Of a stretch of 64,000 nucleotides of DNA, positions 49,024-58,575 are shown one piece after another. The position numbers were made by a program, and so were the translations under genes. Every line of letters begins with the position of its first letter. The stretch's first letter is position 1. This DNA is from Arthrobacter pascens (GTDB lineage: Bacteria; Actinomycetota; Actinomycetes; Actinomycetales; Micrococcaceae): positions 434,001 through 498,000 of the forward strand of contig NZ_JAFHKT010000151.1 of the NCBI RefSeq assembly GCF_017052465.1, in the 5' to 3' direction. The notes under the pieces are model-generated. The model made no database searches. It was not told the origin of the DNA and worked only from the letters and a program-made list of their open reading frames with translations.

Positions 49024-50958
49024 TTACCGGGTCCCAGGCGAGTTCGTGAACGGGGTGCCCCCGCGGAGTTCACCCAGCCATCCTTGGAGCAGCTTCTTGC
49101 TGAGGATGACATCTTGCACGGGGTCGGAATGTTCAGGCTCGTGTTCGATGCTCATCGGACCGGTGTATCCAATCTCTGAAAGAGCCGACAGGCAGTCAAC
49201 GATCGGTACGATGCCTTCACCCAGGACGCAGGTGTCGTGTGCGCCCTGAGCGCGGACGTCTTTCATGTGGATGTACATTACGTGCTGGCCCAGTTCTCTG
49301 ATTGCTTGGGCGGCGTCCACGCCGTTTGTGCCCCACCACCCAGTATCGACGGCGGTGCCGATGAGTCCCTGTCCGTCAGTACCGATCTTCTTGACGATGT
49401 CCTGCGCTGACATGTCTTCCGGATGGTTCTCAATGGCCAAAAGCCGCCCGGAGGACTTGAGGATGTCAATGAGTCCACCCCTGTTCGTGGTCAGCAACGA
49501 AGTTCCTCCACCCAGGATCGGCGCTCCGATTGCTGCCGCTACGTTGCAGGCGGCCTCAAACTCGGCGGGTGTGTCGCCGAATCTTCCCGCATAGCTGTTG
49601 ACCGTCAGCCCTGAGTTCGAAAGCACCCTCCGTGCAGCTTCAAGGTGCGCCGGGGTGGCCCAAGTCCAGTTCAACTGCGCGGTCCAGACATCCAGCGCGT
49701 CGAATCCTGCATCGGCAACCAGGTCGACGAATGCCTGAAACCTTTCCTCAAACGTCGCGATCGGCTCGTAGTAAGCGTTTGCGGCATTGTCGCCCTGCAT
49801 CCAGCCTTCCGTCATTGACCAGTCAAGCTGCTGTGCAACCAGGTTTGCTCCCATGAAGGAGATATTCGCCATGTCGTCTTCCTTTGTGTTCGGTTTAGAG
49901 GGTCGAGCCTGTAGCGGGGAGGGAAAGCTGGACATAACTTCAACCCGAATACCCTTATCAGCTGACTGAGCAATCGCTTCAAGCACCTCGACCACGTGAG
50001 CTGCGTGTTCGCCGCTGGTCCGGTGCGGGCGGTTTTCGCGGATGGCCGCCGCGAGGTCAGCCAAACCGAGGCACCAGTCCAAAGGGACGTCCTCACCGGC
50101 TGCCTGCGCCTGGTACTGGTTGCCGAACTCTGCCTGATGGGTCGAAGAACCCGGCAACAGCCAGTCATCGAGCCGGAGGCTGCCGTTATCTCCATGAAAC
50201 TCGATGGCACGCGGGCTGGTGTCGGCATGAACGTAGAAATTACAGCTCAGACGCAACATGGGGCCGGATTCAAATTCGGCTATAACAATCCATGCGTCGG
50301 CCGTCGAAGGATTGAACGTTCCACCGTCGATCGTGGACCGTTCTTCCAACAGCCTGCGCCCAACAGCCGTGACACCCCGGATGGGGCCGAAAATGGCCGT
50401 GAGGTAGGTCAGGGGGTAAACGCCGGCGTCGACAACCGGACCGACCTGGTAAAAGGAGTGGGGTGCCGGGTGCCAGGTTTCGATACGTCCCTGGTTCACT
50501 TCGGCGTTGATCAACCGGACGGTTCCGATGGTCCCGTTTTGAAGGGCATCAGCTGCGGACAGCGACGCCGCACCGAGCCACAGCGACGGTGCACACGCCA
50601 GGCGGACGTTTTTTTCTTCCGCGCGCTTGACCAGCTCTCTGGAGTCGTTGTGGTTCATAGCCAGGGGCTTCTCACTGAACACCGTCTGACCGCGGTCAAT
50701 GAGTTCCAAGGTTGTGGCGTAGTGGTACGGCGCGCTGGTCAGGTTCACGACGATGTCGGGCGAATCAGCGCACAGCTCATCCAGGCTGGAATATGGAGCA
50801 CAGTCGTGGTCTGCAGCAAACTCGAGGCGTTTGGACTCGTCAAGATCGAAGACACCCACCAGAGTCAGTTCTTGGTGCCGGGATAAACTCTCGGCATACG
50901 GACCCGCTATGTTTCCGCATCCGATGAATGCAATTCGGGACGGCGAGGGGATAGTCAT
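49024..50958 (-). CDS. Fused Gfo/Idh/MocA oxidoreductase and TIM-barrel sugar isomerase/lyase
   Basis: 644 aa. Residues 1-350 are a Gfo/Idh/MocA dehydrogenase: Rossmann start FIGCGNIAGPYAESL, catalytic-type EKP at 96-98, and DAGVYPLTYL, in which Tyr takes the place of the common His. Residues 363-644 are an AP-endonuclease-2-like TIM barrel (sugar phosphate isomerase/epimerase family) with GGGTSLL, LAIENHPEDMSAQD, VDTGWWGTNGVD and IEHEPEHSDP. The junction holds a perfect internal start, AAGGAAG then ATG at 49872, as if two genes had lost the stop between them. The barrel may also be made alone. It follows the ABC permease genes. Confidence 0.85.
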   Translation of the reverse strand: MTIPSPSRIAFIGCGNIAGPYAESLSRHQELTLVGVFDLDESKRLEFAADHDCAPYSSLDELCADSPDIVVNLTSAPYHYATTLELIDRGQTVFSEKPLAMNHNDSRELVKRAEEKNVRLACAPSLWLGAASLSAADALQNGTIGTVRLINAEVNQGRIETWHPAPHSFYQVGPVVDAGVYPLTYLTAIFGPIRGVTAVGRRLLEERSTIDGGTFNPSTADAWIVIAEFESGPMLRLSCNFYVHADTSPRAIEFHGDNGSLRLDDWLLPGSSTHQAEFGNQYQAQAAGEDVPLDWCLGLADLAAAIRENRPHRTSGEHAAHVVEVLEAIAQSADKGIRVEVMSSFPSPLQARPSKPNTKEDDMANISFMGANLVAQQLDWSMTEGWMQGDNAANAYYEPIATFEERFQAFVDLVADAGFDALDVWTAQLNWTWATPAHLEAARRVLSNSGLTVNSYAGRFGDTPAEFEAACNVAAAIGAPILGGGTSLLTTNRGGLIDILKSSGRLLAIENHPEDMSAQDIVKKIGTDGQGLIGTAVDTGWWGTNGVDAAQAIRELGQHVMYIHMKDVRAQGAHDTCVLGEGIVPIVDCLSALSEIGYTGPMSIEHEPEHSDPVQDVILSKKLLQGWLGELRGGTPFTNSPGTR

Positions 50959-51098
50959 TTGGTAGAAAGCCTTTCTTTTTGGATGAACCCGGGCTTTGTT
51001 CAGTCAGCCTGTATAGCGGTGGGAAGCAGAATTCTTGGACGGGCCGTGCTGCACACCTCGGGTATCTGGGAATCAAGCGGTGCATGCCGGGATGAGCG

Positions 51099-51938
51099 TC
51101 ATTTCACGCCGCCGGCGGTAAGGCCGGCGACAAAGTTGCGCTGGAGCAAAAGGAACGCCACCACGATGGGGATGCTAACGACCAGCGATGCTGCCATGAT
51201 CTGGTTCCAATAGACATCGGACTGGGTCGAGTAGAGCTGAAGGCCGACGGCCAGGGTCCGGTTCGCTTCGGTGGTCATGACTGATGCAAACAGGACCTCA
51301 CCCCAGGAGGTCATAAAGCTGAAAATGGCCACGGCGATGAGCCCCGGCCGGGCTGCCGGAAGGACCACACGTACCAGAGCACCCACGGGCCCGCATCCAT
51401 CGACCTTCGCTGCCTCGTCCAGCTCATGCGGGATTCCATCGAAGTAGCCTGCAAGCATCCAGATGGAAAACGGCAGAGAGAACGTCAAGTAGGTGATGAT
51501 GAGCCCGCCCATGGTTCCCACCAGCTGAATGCCGGTAGCTGCGTTGATATTGACGAATATCAGGAACAGCGGAAGCAGGAACAACACGCCAGGGAACATC
51601 TGGGTCGACAGGATCGTGGTCGAAAAGATCGAGCGGCCGAAGAACTTATATCGTGACATGGCGTAGGAAGCGAAGACAGCAATGATCAGGCTCAATATTG
51701 TCGCCGCGCTTGCCACCATCACGCTGTTAATGAAATAGCTGGCCAAAGGGACGGTCGTCCACATATCAACGAATGGCGCAAGCGTGATTTCAGATGGCCA
51801 CCAGGTAAATGGTCCCTGGACGTCCCGGAGCGGCTTCATGGACGATGTGATCATGACATAGACGGGGACCGCGGTGAAGATGGCCAGGACCGTTATTACG
51901 GCAACGCGGAAGACTTTGACTCCGGTTGTTTCATGCAC
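51099..51938 (-). CDS. Sugar ABC transporter permease (MalG type)
   Basis: 279 aa with six spans; EAA loop LDEAAKVDGCGPVGAL...LPAARPG. It overlaps the preceding permease gene by 8 nt. The 140-bp gap to the fused oxidoreductase gene shows no terminator. Confidence 0.88.
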   Translation of the reverse strand: MHETTGVKVFRVAVITVLAIFTAVPVYVMITSSMKPLRDVQGPFTWWPSEITLAPFVDMWTTVPLASYFINSVMVASAATILSLIIAVFASYAMSRYKFFGRSIFSTTILSTQMFPGVLFLLPLFLIFVNINAATGIQLVGTMGGLIITYLTFSLPFSIWMLAGYFDGIPHELDEAAKVDGCGPVGALVRVVLPAARPGLIAVAIFSFMTSWGEVLFASVMTTEANRTLAVGLQLYSTQSDVYWNQIMAASLVVSIPIVVAFLLLQRNFVAGLTAGGVK

Positions 51939-52905
51939 GGCGGGACCTCCTGTTGACGACGATCAGATAGATGCCGGTGACCAGCAGCAGGAACAGCAGC
52001 AGTAGCACCGACATGGCCGCTCCCAAACCGAAATTCCATGTCAGGAAGGAGGCGTTATAGATATGGAATGCGATCAGGTCGCCTGCGGGGGGCTGGGAGT
52101 TTCCGAAGAGAACGTAGGGGGTGTTGAAGTCGTTGAAGGTCCACAGGAACATGACCAGGATCAGCACCACGTTCACCGGTTTGAGCATCGGAAGGGTTAT
52201 CGATCGCCATTGACGCCACGGCTTCGCACCATCCACTGCGGATGCTTCGTAGACCTCGCTCGGAATGGATTGAAGTCCTGCCATCAGCATCAGGAAGGCA
52301 AAAGGCCAGAGACGCCAGATTGCGACGATCAGCATGGCTACAAAGCTGCTGTCCCCAATGAGCCAAAAAGGCTTCTCGCCCCCGACGTGCAGATTATCGA
52401 ACAGGAAGTGATTGATGGCGCCCGTGTCCTTTTGGAACATGAACTTCCAAGCGATGATCCCGGCATACACCGGAAGGGCATATGGAATCAGGAAGAGCGT
52501 GCGGATGAAACCCCGGCCCCAGAATTGCTTTTGAAGGACTACGGCCGCTGCCATCCCTAGCATCCATGACAGACCGACCACCAGAACAGTGAAGCCGCAC
52601 GTAACGAAAAAGGATGAAAGCAGCGATTTTCCTACGGCACTGTTGAAGTCCACCGTGATCGAGTAGTTGGCCAGGCCCGCAGCGGGGGCGCTTCCCCAGT
52701 TTGCGATGAAAGCCTTCGTGAGCTTGATGAAGCTCATGCAGATACCGATGACCATAGGCAGTACCTGAATGGCGAGCACAAACATGACTGCCGGTGCAAG
52801 CAGTGCGTAGGGCATCCACCAGCCGGAGGACTTGGGCCGGCGATTTTTGCGCTGGGGGCGGACTGTGGGTTTCTGAGCCGGTGGCTCAACAGTAGTTACA
52901 GACAT
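51931..52905 (-). CDS. Sugar ABC transporter permease (MalF type)
   Basis: 324 aa with a basic head and six spans; EAA loop VYEASAVDGAKPWRQW...LPMLKP, with Ser in place of the second Ala of EAA. It lies 79 bp after the binding-protein gene. Confidence 0.88.
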   Translation of the reverse strand: MSVTTVEPPAQKPTVRPQRKNRRPKSSGWWMPYALLAPAVMFVLAIQVLPMVIGICMSFIKLTKAFIANWGSAPAAGLANYSITVDFNSAVGKSLLSSFFVTCGFTVLVVGLSWMLGMAAAVVLQKQFWGRGFIRTLFLIPYALPVYAGIIAWKFMFQKDTGAINHFLFDNLHVGGEKPFWLIGDSSFVAMLIVAIWRLWPFAFLMLMAGLQSIPSEVYEASAVDGAKPWRQWRSITLPMLKPVNVVLILVMFLWTFNDFNTPYVLFGNSQPPAGDLIAFHIYNASFLTWNFGLGAAMSVLLLLFLLLVTGIYLIVVNRRSRRA

Positions 52906-52984
52906 TCGAGGTATTTCCTTTTTTTGTGGTGTCCCGGCAGGACGGGGTCCACCGCGAGGGACTGCGGTGGACCCCGAACGTGAA

Positions 52985-54289
52985 CTACCCTGCGGAAGCA
53001 GCGACCTGCTGCTGGGCGGTCTCCAGCACCCCGCGAATTTCCTCTTCGTTGACGGTGCTTCCAGACGCCACCTTCGAGAAAAGCTGGGTCATTGCCTTGC
53101 CAACGGTGCTTTCGAACTGGTCTTCAGCTGCGACGAGCGGCAGTGGCTTGGACTGGGTGGCGTAGATGTCCAGGAGCACCTTAGCCTTCTCGGTATCAGC
53201 GAGGAACGTGGGCTTCGCCCCCTTGAGCACAGGCAACGTACCGAATTTGTCGTTGAGTGCCGTCTGAGTCTCAGAGCTGGTCATGAATTCAACGAACTTC
53301 AGGGCACCATCCTTGTTTTTGGTGTTCTTGAAGACTGAGAGGTTGATGCCGGCCGGGAAGCTGGCAATGTCCTTTGCACCCGCGGGAGCGGGGTATGGGA
53401 CAACGCCGTACTCCTCGGCCTTCATGCCGTCTGCCAGGATGGCGCTGTCAATGGTTGCACCAAGGATCATCGGGACCTTGCCTGCAGCAAACTCGTGGAC
53501 TCCCTGGCCGCTGTCGACCTGCACGTCGGACGGCTTGACTACCTTCTCGGACTGCATCAGGTCCAGGTAGCGCTTGACGCCAGCCACAACACCATCTGAA
53601 GCGAATGTCGGTTTCCCGTCGGCATCAAACAGCTCTGCACCGTTCTGGGCTGAGTTCAGGAAGGCGAAGTGCGCATTGGTGCTGTAGGAGCCGGCCCGCA
53701 AGGAAAGACCGAATTGTCCGCCCTTCGTGAGTTTCTTGGCTGCACTCACCATTTCTTCATAAGTTTTGGGGGGCTGGAGGCCTGCTTCGGCGAACATGGC
53801 CTTGTTGTAATAGAGGCCGTAGACCATGCCGTACAGCGGCAAGGAGGTGGGTACCTGCCCGGGGGCTCCCGCGGTCTCGAGCGCTGCCTCCAGGAATTTA
53901 TCGGATCCTCCTACAGCCTTCATGGCGTCCTCATCCATAGGCAGGAATGCGCCTGTGGACTGCAGCGAAGATGCCCAAGTATTTCCGATGTTGACAACGT
54001 CGGGAGCCTGGCCCGACGTCACCGCTGTCTGGATGCGTGTCTGCAGGTCGTTCCAGCCGATCACTTCCAGGTCAACCTTGATTCCCGTCTTCTCCTCAAA
54101 CTTCTTCAGCTGGGGAGTAAGAACCTCCTTGTCATGGTCCAAGCTGGTACCTGTATTGCTGGCCCAGTAGGTCAAAGTCTTGCCGCCCTCCGAATTTTGG
54201 GACGAGGACGAGCTGGGGCTGCCACATGCTGCGGTTGCTAGCGCCAGAGCGGCGATTGCCGCCGCGGCGGTCAGGGTACGAATGGTCAC
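52985..54289 (-). CDS. Sugar-binding lipoprotein of an ABC importer
   Basis: 434-aa family-1 binding protein with lipobox TAAC (Cys22) followed by a Ser-rich spacer. The GTG at 54289 has AAGGAAG 7 nt upstream and gives a proper signal peptide; the frame continues further upstream but without a signal. First gene of this importer operon. No ATPase is encoded with it. Confidence 0.88.
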   Translation of the reverse strand: MTIRTLTAAAAIAALALATAACGSPSSSSSQNSEGGKTLTYWASNTGTSLDHDKEVLTPQLKKFEEKTGIKVDLEVIGWNDLQTRIQTAVTSGQAPDVVNIGNTWASSLQSTGAFLPMDEDAMKAVGGSDKFLEAALETAGAPGQVPTSLPLYGMVYGLYYNKAMFAEAGLQPPKTYEEMVSAAKKLTKGGQFGLSLRAGSYSTNAHFAFLNSAQNGAELFDADGKPTFASDGVVAGVKRYLDLMQSEKVVKPSDVQVDSGQGVHEFAAGKVPMILGATIDSAILADGMKAEEYGVVPYPAPAGAKDIASFPAGINLSVFKNTKNKDGALKFVEFMTSSETQTALNDKFGTLPVLKGAKPTFLADTEKAKVLLDIYATQSKPLPLVAAEDQFESTVGKAMTQLFSKVASGSTVNEEEIRGVLETAQQQVAASAG

Positions 54290-54373
54290 TGTCTGACTTC
54301 CTTGTCGATCAAGAGGCCCGTGGAACAGTAGGCGTATGGTGTGCGAGTTGCGGTGGGCGGGTTTACCTGTTGC

Positions 54374-54417
54374 CCACATCACAGATGATGCTAGTGGTAT
54401 CAAGTGTGATGTGGCAA
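54374..54417 (-). promoter_or_regulatory. Promoter flanked by operator half-sites, importer operon
   Basis: Minus-strand TTGCCA (54412-54417) and TAGCAT (54388-54393), 18 nt apart. Perfect 10-bp arms CCACATCACA (54374-54383) and TGTGATGTGG (54405-54414) overlap the -35 and the region just past the -10. The rest of the 426-bp gap (54290-54715) has no gene; it includes ATTTGATA at 54606-54613, upstream of the plus-strand oxidoreductase gene. Confidence 0.5.
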
Positions 54418-54715
54418 GGGCTTGCTCGGGGGTGGTGACATCCGATGCGGCCAGCAGGTGCATGTCGCTTACGCCTAAACTTTGTGGCGATCCTTGCTAG
54501 CCCGTCATCTAGCGAGCTGAAGATGGACCCCAGGGGTGGTGCCGCGTCGCCAACTTTGCATGGTCACTGCGGCTGGCCCCAGGCCGCGCAGAAGAATACG
54601 ATTACATTTGATAGGCTAAGCGACAGATGAGATGAAGGCGCAGCATGATTGTCGGCACGAGCCATAAATCTGTCTACGCGAGGCTGGAAGTCCGCATTTT
54701 GCATGAAGGAGCAGC

Positions 54716-55840
54716 ATGAACGAGAGTGTCAAAGAAGTCGGTCTCCCTTACGGTCGGGTGGACTCACATAATCCCGTCCTCAAATCCAAAATTGAGGCTG
54801 CTCTGGAGATACCTGAATTCAACAGAACCATTCCTGTTGGCCTGGTGGGATGCGGGTGGGTCGCCGGTCAGCACCTCCGGTCGTACCGCGCGGCGGGCGT
54901 GAACGTGGTAGCGCTTTGTGACTCCGATATAGAACGCGCGAAGGCGTACCGCGAAGAGTTCTATCCCGATGCCGTGGTCTACCGTGACGAGCAGGCCATG
55001 CTCGCGCATCCCGGCCTTGAGGTGGTTGACATAGCGACCCACGTGGCCGTTCGCCCGCAACTGGTGCGCCAAGCGGTCAGGGCAGGAAAGCACGTACTGA
55101 GCCAGAAGCCGTTCGTGGAGGACCTTAGCGAAGGACTGCAACTCGCCCGGGAGGCCAGAGACGCCGGCGTCATCCTGGCGGTGAACCAGAACGGGCGCTG
55201 GACTCCGCATTTCGGTGCGCTCCTTGCGTGCATTGGCGCCGGACTTATCGGCGACGTCGTGTCCGCCGATTTCTTTGTGGCGTGGCCTCACGACCTGTTT
55301 GTTGAGGACAAGCCGGCCTTTGCCGCGATGGAAGACCTCGTTCTCTACGATTTCGGCGCGCACTGGTTTGACCTCATCGGAACACTGGTGCCCGAGGGGG
55401 CACTGGAAGTACGTGCGGTGACTGCGTCCAGAAAAGGACAATCGGTACCCGTGCCAATGCAGGCCCACGCCCTGATCTCGGCCGACAACTTCATCGCTTC
55501 GGTCGGATTCCGGGCTGCCGAACGATATGCAGAGTCTGGCACTTTCCGCGTATCGGGCACCAGGGGCGTCATCACCCATGAGGGTCTTAGTCTTGGCGGC
55601 GACAGCGTTGTCGTAAGCACGGACGACGGCGAAGCCCGCATCTCGGTGAGCAATGACTGGTTCGGCCACGGCATGATCGGAGCCATGCGGCCGCTCCTCA
55701 TTGCCATTGAGTCCGGGCTGGAACCCTTCAATTCCCCGGCCTCGTCCCTCACCGGGCTCTCACTGTGCTTCGCCGCAATAGAGTCCGCCGCCACGGGGAA
55801 TGCCGTAACACCGGATCCTGCTTCTGCGCGCAGACGGTAG
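54716..55840 (+). CDS. Gfo/Idh/MocA-family oxidoreductase
   Basis: 374-aa NAD(P)-dependent sugar dehydrogenase. Rossmann VGLVGCGWVAGQHL near 41-54; the usual EKP is QKP here (130-132), with Lys131 kept; the active-site block is DFGAHWFDLIG. AAGGAG lies about 6 nt before the ATG. It is divergent from the importer operon and followed by the SorC regulator. The substrate is not known. Confidence 0.85.
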   Translation: MNESVKEVGLPYGRVDSHNPVLKSKIEAALEIPEFNRTIPVGLVGCGWVAGQHLRSYRAAGVNVVALCDSDIERAKAYREEFYPDAVVYRDEQAMLAHPGLEVVDIATHVAVRPQLVRQAVRAGKHVLSQKPFVEDLSEGLQLAREARDAGVILAVNQNGRWTPHFGALLACIGAGLIGDVVSADFFVAWPHDLFVEDKPAFAAMEDLVLYDFGAHWFDLIGTLVPEGALEVRAVTASRKGQSVPVPMQAHALISADNFIASVGFRAAERYAESGTFRVSGTRGVITHEGLSLGGDSVVVSTDDGEARISVSNDWFGHGMIGAMRPLLIAIESGLEPFNSPASSLTGLSLCFAAIESAATGNAVTPDPASARRR

Positions 55841-55928
55841 TCCGCCTACTGTCGTAAACATACCCACCTCATTGTCGCCTTGGTCCCACGCCAGCGCATG
55901 AATGAACAAAATGAAATGAGCGTTAGTG

Positions 55929-56891
55929 ATGAAACCAAGCGCGAGCACGCAGCAGAACGGTCCCGACGAGAATCGGCTTATTGTCGACGTATGCCGACTT
56001 CACTTCATTGAGGAACTGCCCAAGAGTGAAATCGCTGAACGGATGGGCATATCGCGGTTCAAGGTGGCTGACCTTATCCGATACGGCCGCGATCGCGGGG
56101 TCGTCCGCATCGAAATTTCAGACCCGTCAAGTTCCGTGCGAGACCTGGAGAACAGGCTCAGGGACAAGTACTCGCTCGAGCGCGTTGCCGTGTCGGGACT
56201 GACGCCGACGACTGACCTAAGCCTCGTCGGCGTGGCGGCCGCGGACCTGCTGCTCGATGAGCTCAGGGATGGAAGTCTCCTTGGAATCGGCTGGGGGGCA
56301 AGTGTCTTCCACGTCATCAATTCGCTTCAAACGCGCAGCGGGCTGCCGACGGTCGACGTCGTGCAACTGGCCGGAGGCGTTGACGGCGTCAGCCTCCCGT
56401 TAAACGCGATAGGGCTGGCCGCGGAAGCCAGCAAAGTCTTCCGGGGCCGGCTGTACTCTTTGCACGCGCCAGCCTTTGTTGAAAACCAGGCGACCGCGGA
56501 TGCCCTTCGGGAGGAAGGATTCCTCCGACGTACGTTTCATATGTTCGCGCTCATTGATGTTGCAGTTGTGGGCATCGGCGGATGGAAAGCTGGGACATCA
56601 TCTTTGCGCCAAGCATCGGCTTTGGCGCCTTCGTCCGCGAAGCGGCTGCGGGATGCTGATGTCACCGCGGACATCCTGATGCACTTCACTGACGCGAACG
56701 GTTCGGTGATTACCGGCGGCCCGACTGTGATGGGCCCGACTGTGGAGGAATTTACCGCGATCAGGCTCAGGGTTGCCGTCGCTGCGGGTATTGAAAAGAA
56801 GGACGCCATATTGTCCGGATTGCGCAGCGGCCTCGTGAATGCGCTGGTCACGGATGCCGCCACGGCCTCGGCACTGCTCAGTCAGGATTGA
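55929..56891 (+). CDS. SorC/DeoR-type sugar-binding transcriptional regulator
   Basis: 320 aa. N-terminal helix-turn-helix (LPKSEIAERMGISRFKVADLIRYGRDRGVVRIEI), then the sugar-phosphate-binding SorC domain (GVAAADLLLDEL, LLGIGWGASVFHVINSL, VVQLAGGVDG, VGIGGW, NGSVITGG). ATG 55929 or GTG 55926. Its last 10 bp overlap the convergent aldolase gene. The ligand is probably a phosphorylated intermediate of the neighbouring pathway. Confidence 0.88.
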   Translation: MKPSASTQQNGPDENRLIVDVCRLHFIEELPKSEIAERMGISRFKVADLIRYGRDRGVVRIEISDPSSSVRDLENRLRDKYSLERVAVSGLTPTTDLSLVGVAAADLLLDELRDGSLLGIGWGASVFHVINSLQTRSGLPTVDVVQLAGGVDGVSLPLNAIGLAAEASKVFRGRLYSLHAPAFVENQATADALREEGFLRRTFHMFALIDVAVVGIGGWKAGTSSLRQASALAPSSAKRLRDADVTADILMHFTDANGSVITGGPTVMGPTVEEFTAIRLRVAVAAGIEKKDAILSGLRSGLVNALVTDAATASALLSQD

Positions 56892-57520
56892 CTGGGCGCC
56901 TGCAACCTCGCAGATACAAAGGCTTTCACGCGCGCGACCGGATCACTTCCCAGCCCGGCATCGGTCAGGATCGATCCAATTCCGACAGCCGAGCATCCGG
57001 CCGAAATGAGGGCGGTGACGTCGGAAGCTCTGACGCCTCCCGTCGCCATCAGCCTCAGTTCGGGCATGGGGGCAAGAAGATCTTTGATGTACCGGGCACC
57101 TCCCAGCCGCGCAATGGGAAAGACCTTGATCAACTCGGCGCCGTCCTGCCTGGCTTTGAAGATTTCGGTGGGAGTCGCACATCCCGGCACGGCGAGAAAG
57201 CCGCCTCGCCGGCCCTCGTTGATGAGCCATCGGTCGTAGATGGGCGAGACGAGGAAGTCAGCCCCCGCCTCCAGGGCGGCGGTGGCCTGTGCCGGATGCA
57301 GGACAGTTCCAGCGCCGATTGTTAGCCCCGGCCAGCTGGACAGCTCTTTGATCACCTGTTCCACATCCGGAATGCTAAAAGTCACCTCGACGACGCTTAG
57401 CCCGCCTTGGGACAAAATACGCGCATCTTCCAGTGCCGTCTCTGGGTCCGCCGAACGCAGCACAGGGATCGCCTGCGCACTAGCTATCCGCTGCAGGACG
57501 TCGTGGGTCGGTGCAATCAT
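56882..57520 (-). CDS. KDPG-type 2-keto-3-deoxy-(phospho)gluconate aldolase
   Basis: 212-aa class I aldolase. Catalytic Glu45 in VVEVTF, Schiff-base Lys132 in LIKVFP, phosphate-binding ATGGVRASDV, and GSILTDAGL. It splits a 2-keto-3-deoxy sugar acid (6-phosphate) to pyruvate and an aldehyde. ATG 57520 overlaps the preceding gene by 4 nt. It is the last gene of the seven-gene operon. Confidence 0.9.
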   Translation of the reverse strand: MIAPTHDVLQRIASAQAIPVLRSADPETALEDARILSQGGLSVVEVTFSIPDVEQVIKELSSWPGLTIGAGTVLHPAQATAALEAGADFLVSPIYDRWLINEGRRGGFLAVPGCATPTEIFKARQDGAELIKVFPIARLGGARYIKDLLAPMPELRLMATGGVRASDVTALISAGCSAVGIGSILTDAGLGSDPVARVKAFVSARLQAPSQS

Positions 57521-58575
57521 TTCTTGCCTCGGTCCGTCGTTTCCTCTGCCTCTTTGACGTTTCTCCAGGTTAAAGCCTGAACAGCGTTGTCCCTCAAGAC
57601 GCGGCCAGCCTCGGAGGCGGACAGACCGGCCGCATGCAGTCGTGAAGGCAACGTGGAAGCTAGCCAGCTGAGCCCGGGGTTTCCGTTCAGTGAGCGCCAC
57701 AAGGATCGTCTGGCACCGTCAGTCCCTACGATGATCTGTTGACCGTAGCCGGCGTCGACGAGGGCTGTGATCAGCTTCAGACCGGGGGAGTCGAGACCCC
57801 TACCATGTTCACGGAGCGTCTGGTCGCACTCCAGGATGGCGCCGGTGGCTGCAATATCTTTGAGGTAGGTGAGGTTGCGGTGTTTGTCCACGTGGCTCAG
57901 AATGATCGAGCCTGCCGGTACGCCAGCCTTGGTGAGTGATTCGATCTGCGCGAGGGCGCCCTCGCCATTTTCACAATGCGTGAGAATCGGGGCGCCGGTG
58001 CGCAGGCTGGCCTGCGCCGCGGCGCGAAGGTTGCGTTCGTCGCGGATGTCCAGCCGCTCCCCGCTTGTTGCCACTTTGACGATGCCTGCCCTCCATTTTG
58101 TCCTGCGAACAATGGGCCCGGTGTAGTCGAAGGCGTCGACGCCCTCTTCCAGGTCCGCGACAAACAGATCCGCAAGTTCATCGTCCGAGACGCGGTTCGA
58201 CCAATGCAGTGGACCGTAGTACCGGTCGTGATGAAGGCCTGTTGCTGCGATGACAGGTGTTCGTGTGCGTTCGGAAATCTGCGCGAGCCTCGTGATGTCA
58301 CGTCCGGCGGAGCACGGCATGCAGTCGACGAAAAGGGCGGCTCCGGCAGCAACTGATTCGTTAACTTCTGCGACTGCTGCGTCGACGCTGTCCAGATGGA
58401 TGTGCGGGAAGCGTTCTGCGATCAGCGGCGAATCGATGATCAGGTGTTCATGGGAGTAGACGACGCCTTTGGGCACTTCGGCGATGTCGCCGAGCACGGT
58501 GCGGATCCAGGCAGACGGGGAGCTGTCGGTGACGTCCTGTGTGCGGGTTTCTGTGAAGACTTGTGAGCTAGACAA
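57517..58575 (-). CDS. Phosphotriesterase-family hydrolase, probable sugar lactonase
   Basis: 352-aa amidohydrolase-fold metalloenzyme. Metal ligands: His42 and His44 in SHEHL, Lys167 in GIVKVATSG (carboxylated bridge), His200 in LTHCENG, His228 in LSHVDKH, and Asp286 in VGTDGAR. Family members in sugar operons open sugar lactones. The setting between dehydrogenases and a KDPG-type aldolase supports that role. It overlaps both neighbours. Confidence 0.85.
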   Translation of the reverse strand: MSSSQVFTETRTQDVTDSSPSAWIRTVLGDIAEVPKGVVYSHEHLIIDSPLIAERFPHIHLDSVDAAVAEVNESVAAGAALFVDCMPCSAGRDITRLAQISERTRTPVIAATGLHHDRYYGPLHWSNRVSDDELADLFVADLEEGVDAFDYTGPIVRRTKWRAGIVKVATSGERLDIRDERNLRAAAQASLRTGAPILTHCENGEGALAQIESLTKAGVPAGSIILSHVDKHRNLTYLKDIAATGAILECDQTLREHGRGLDSPGLKLITALVDAGYGQQIIVGTDGARRSLWRSLNGNPGLSWLASTLPSRLHAAGLSASEAGRVLRDNAVQALTWRNVKEAEETTDRGKK

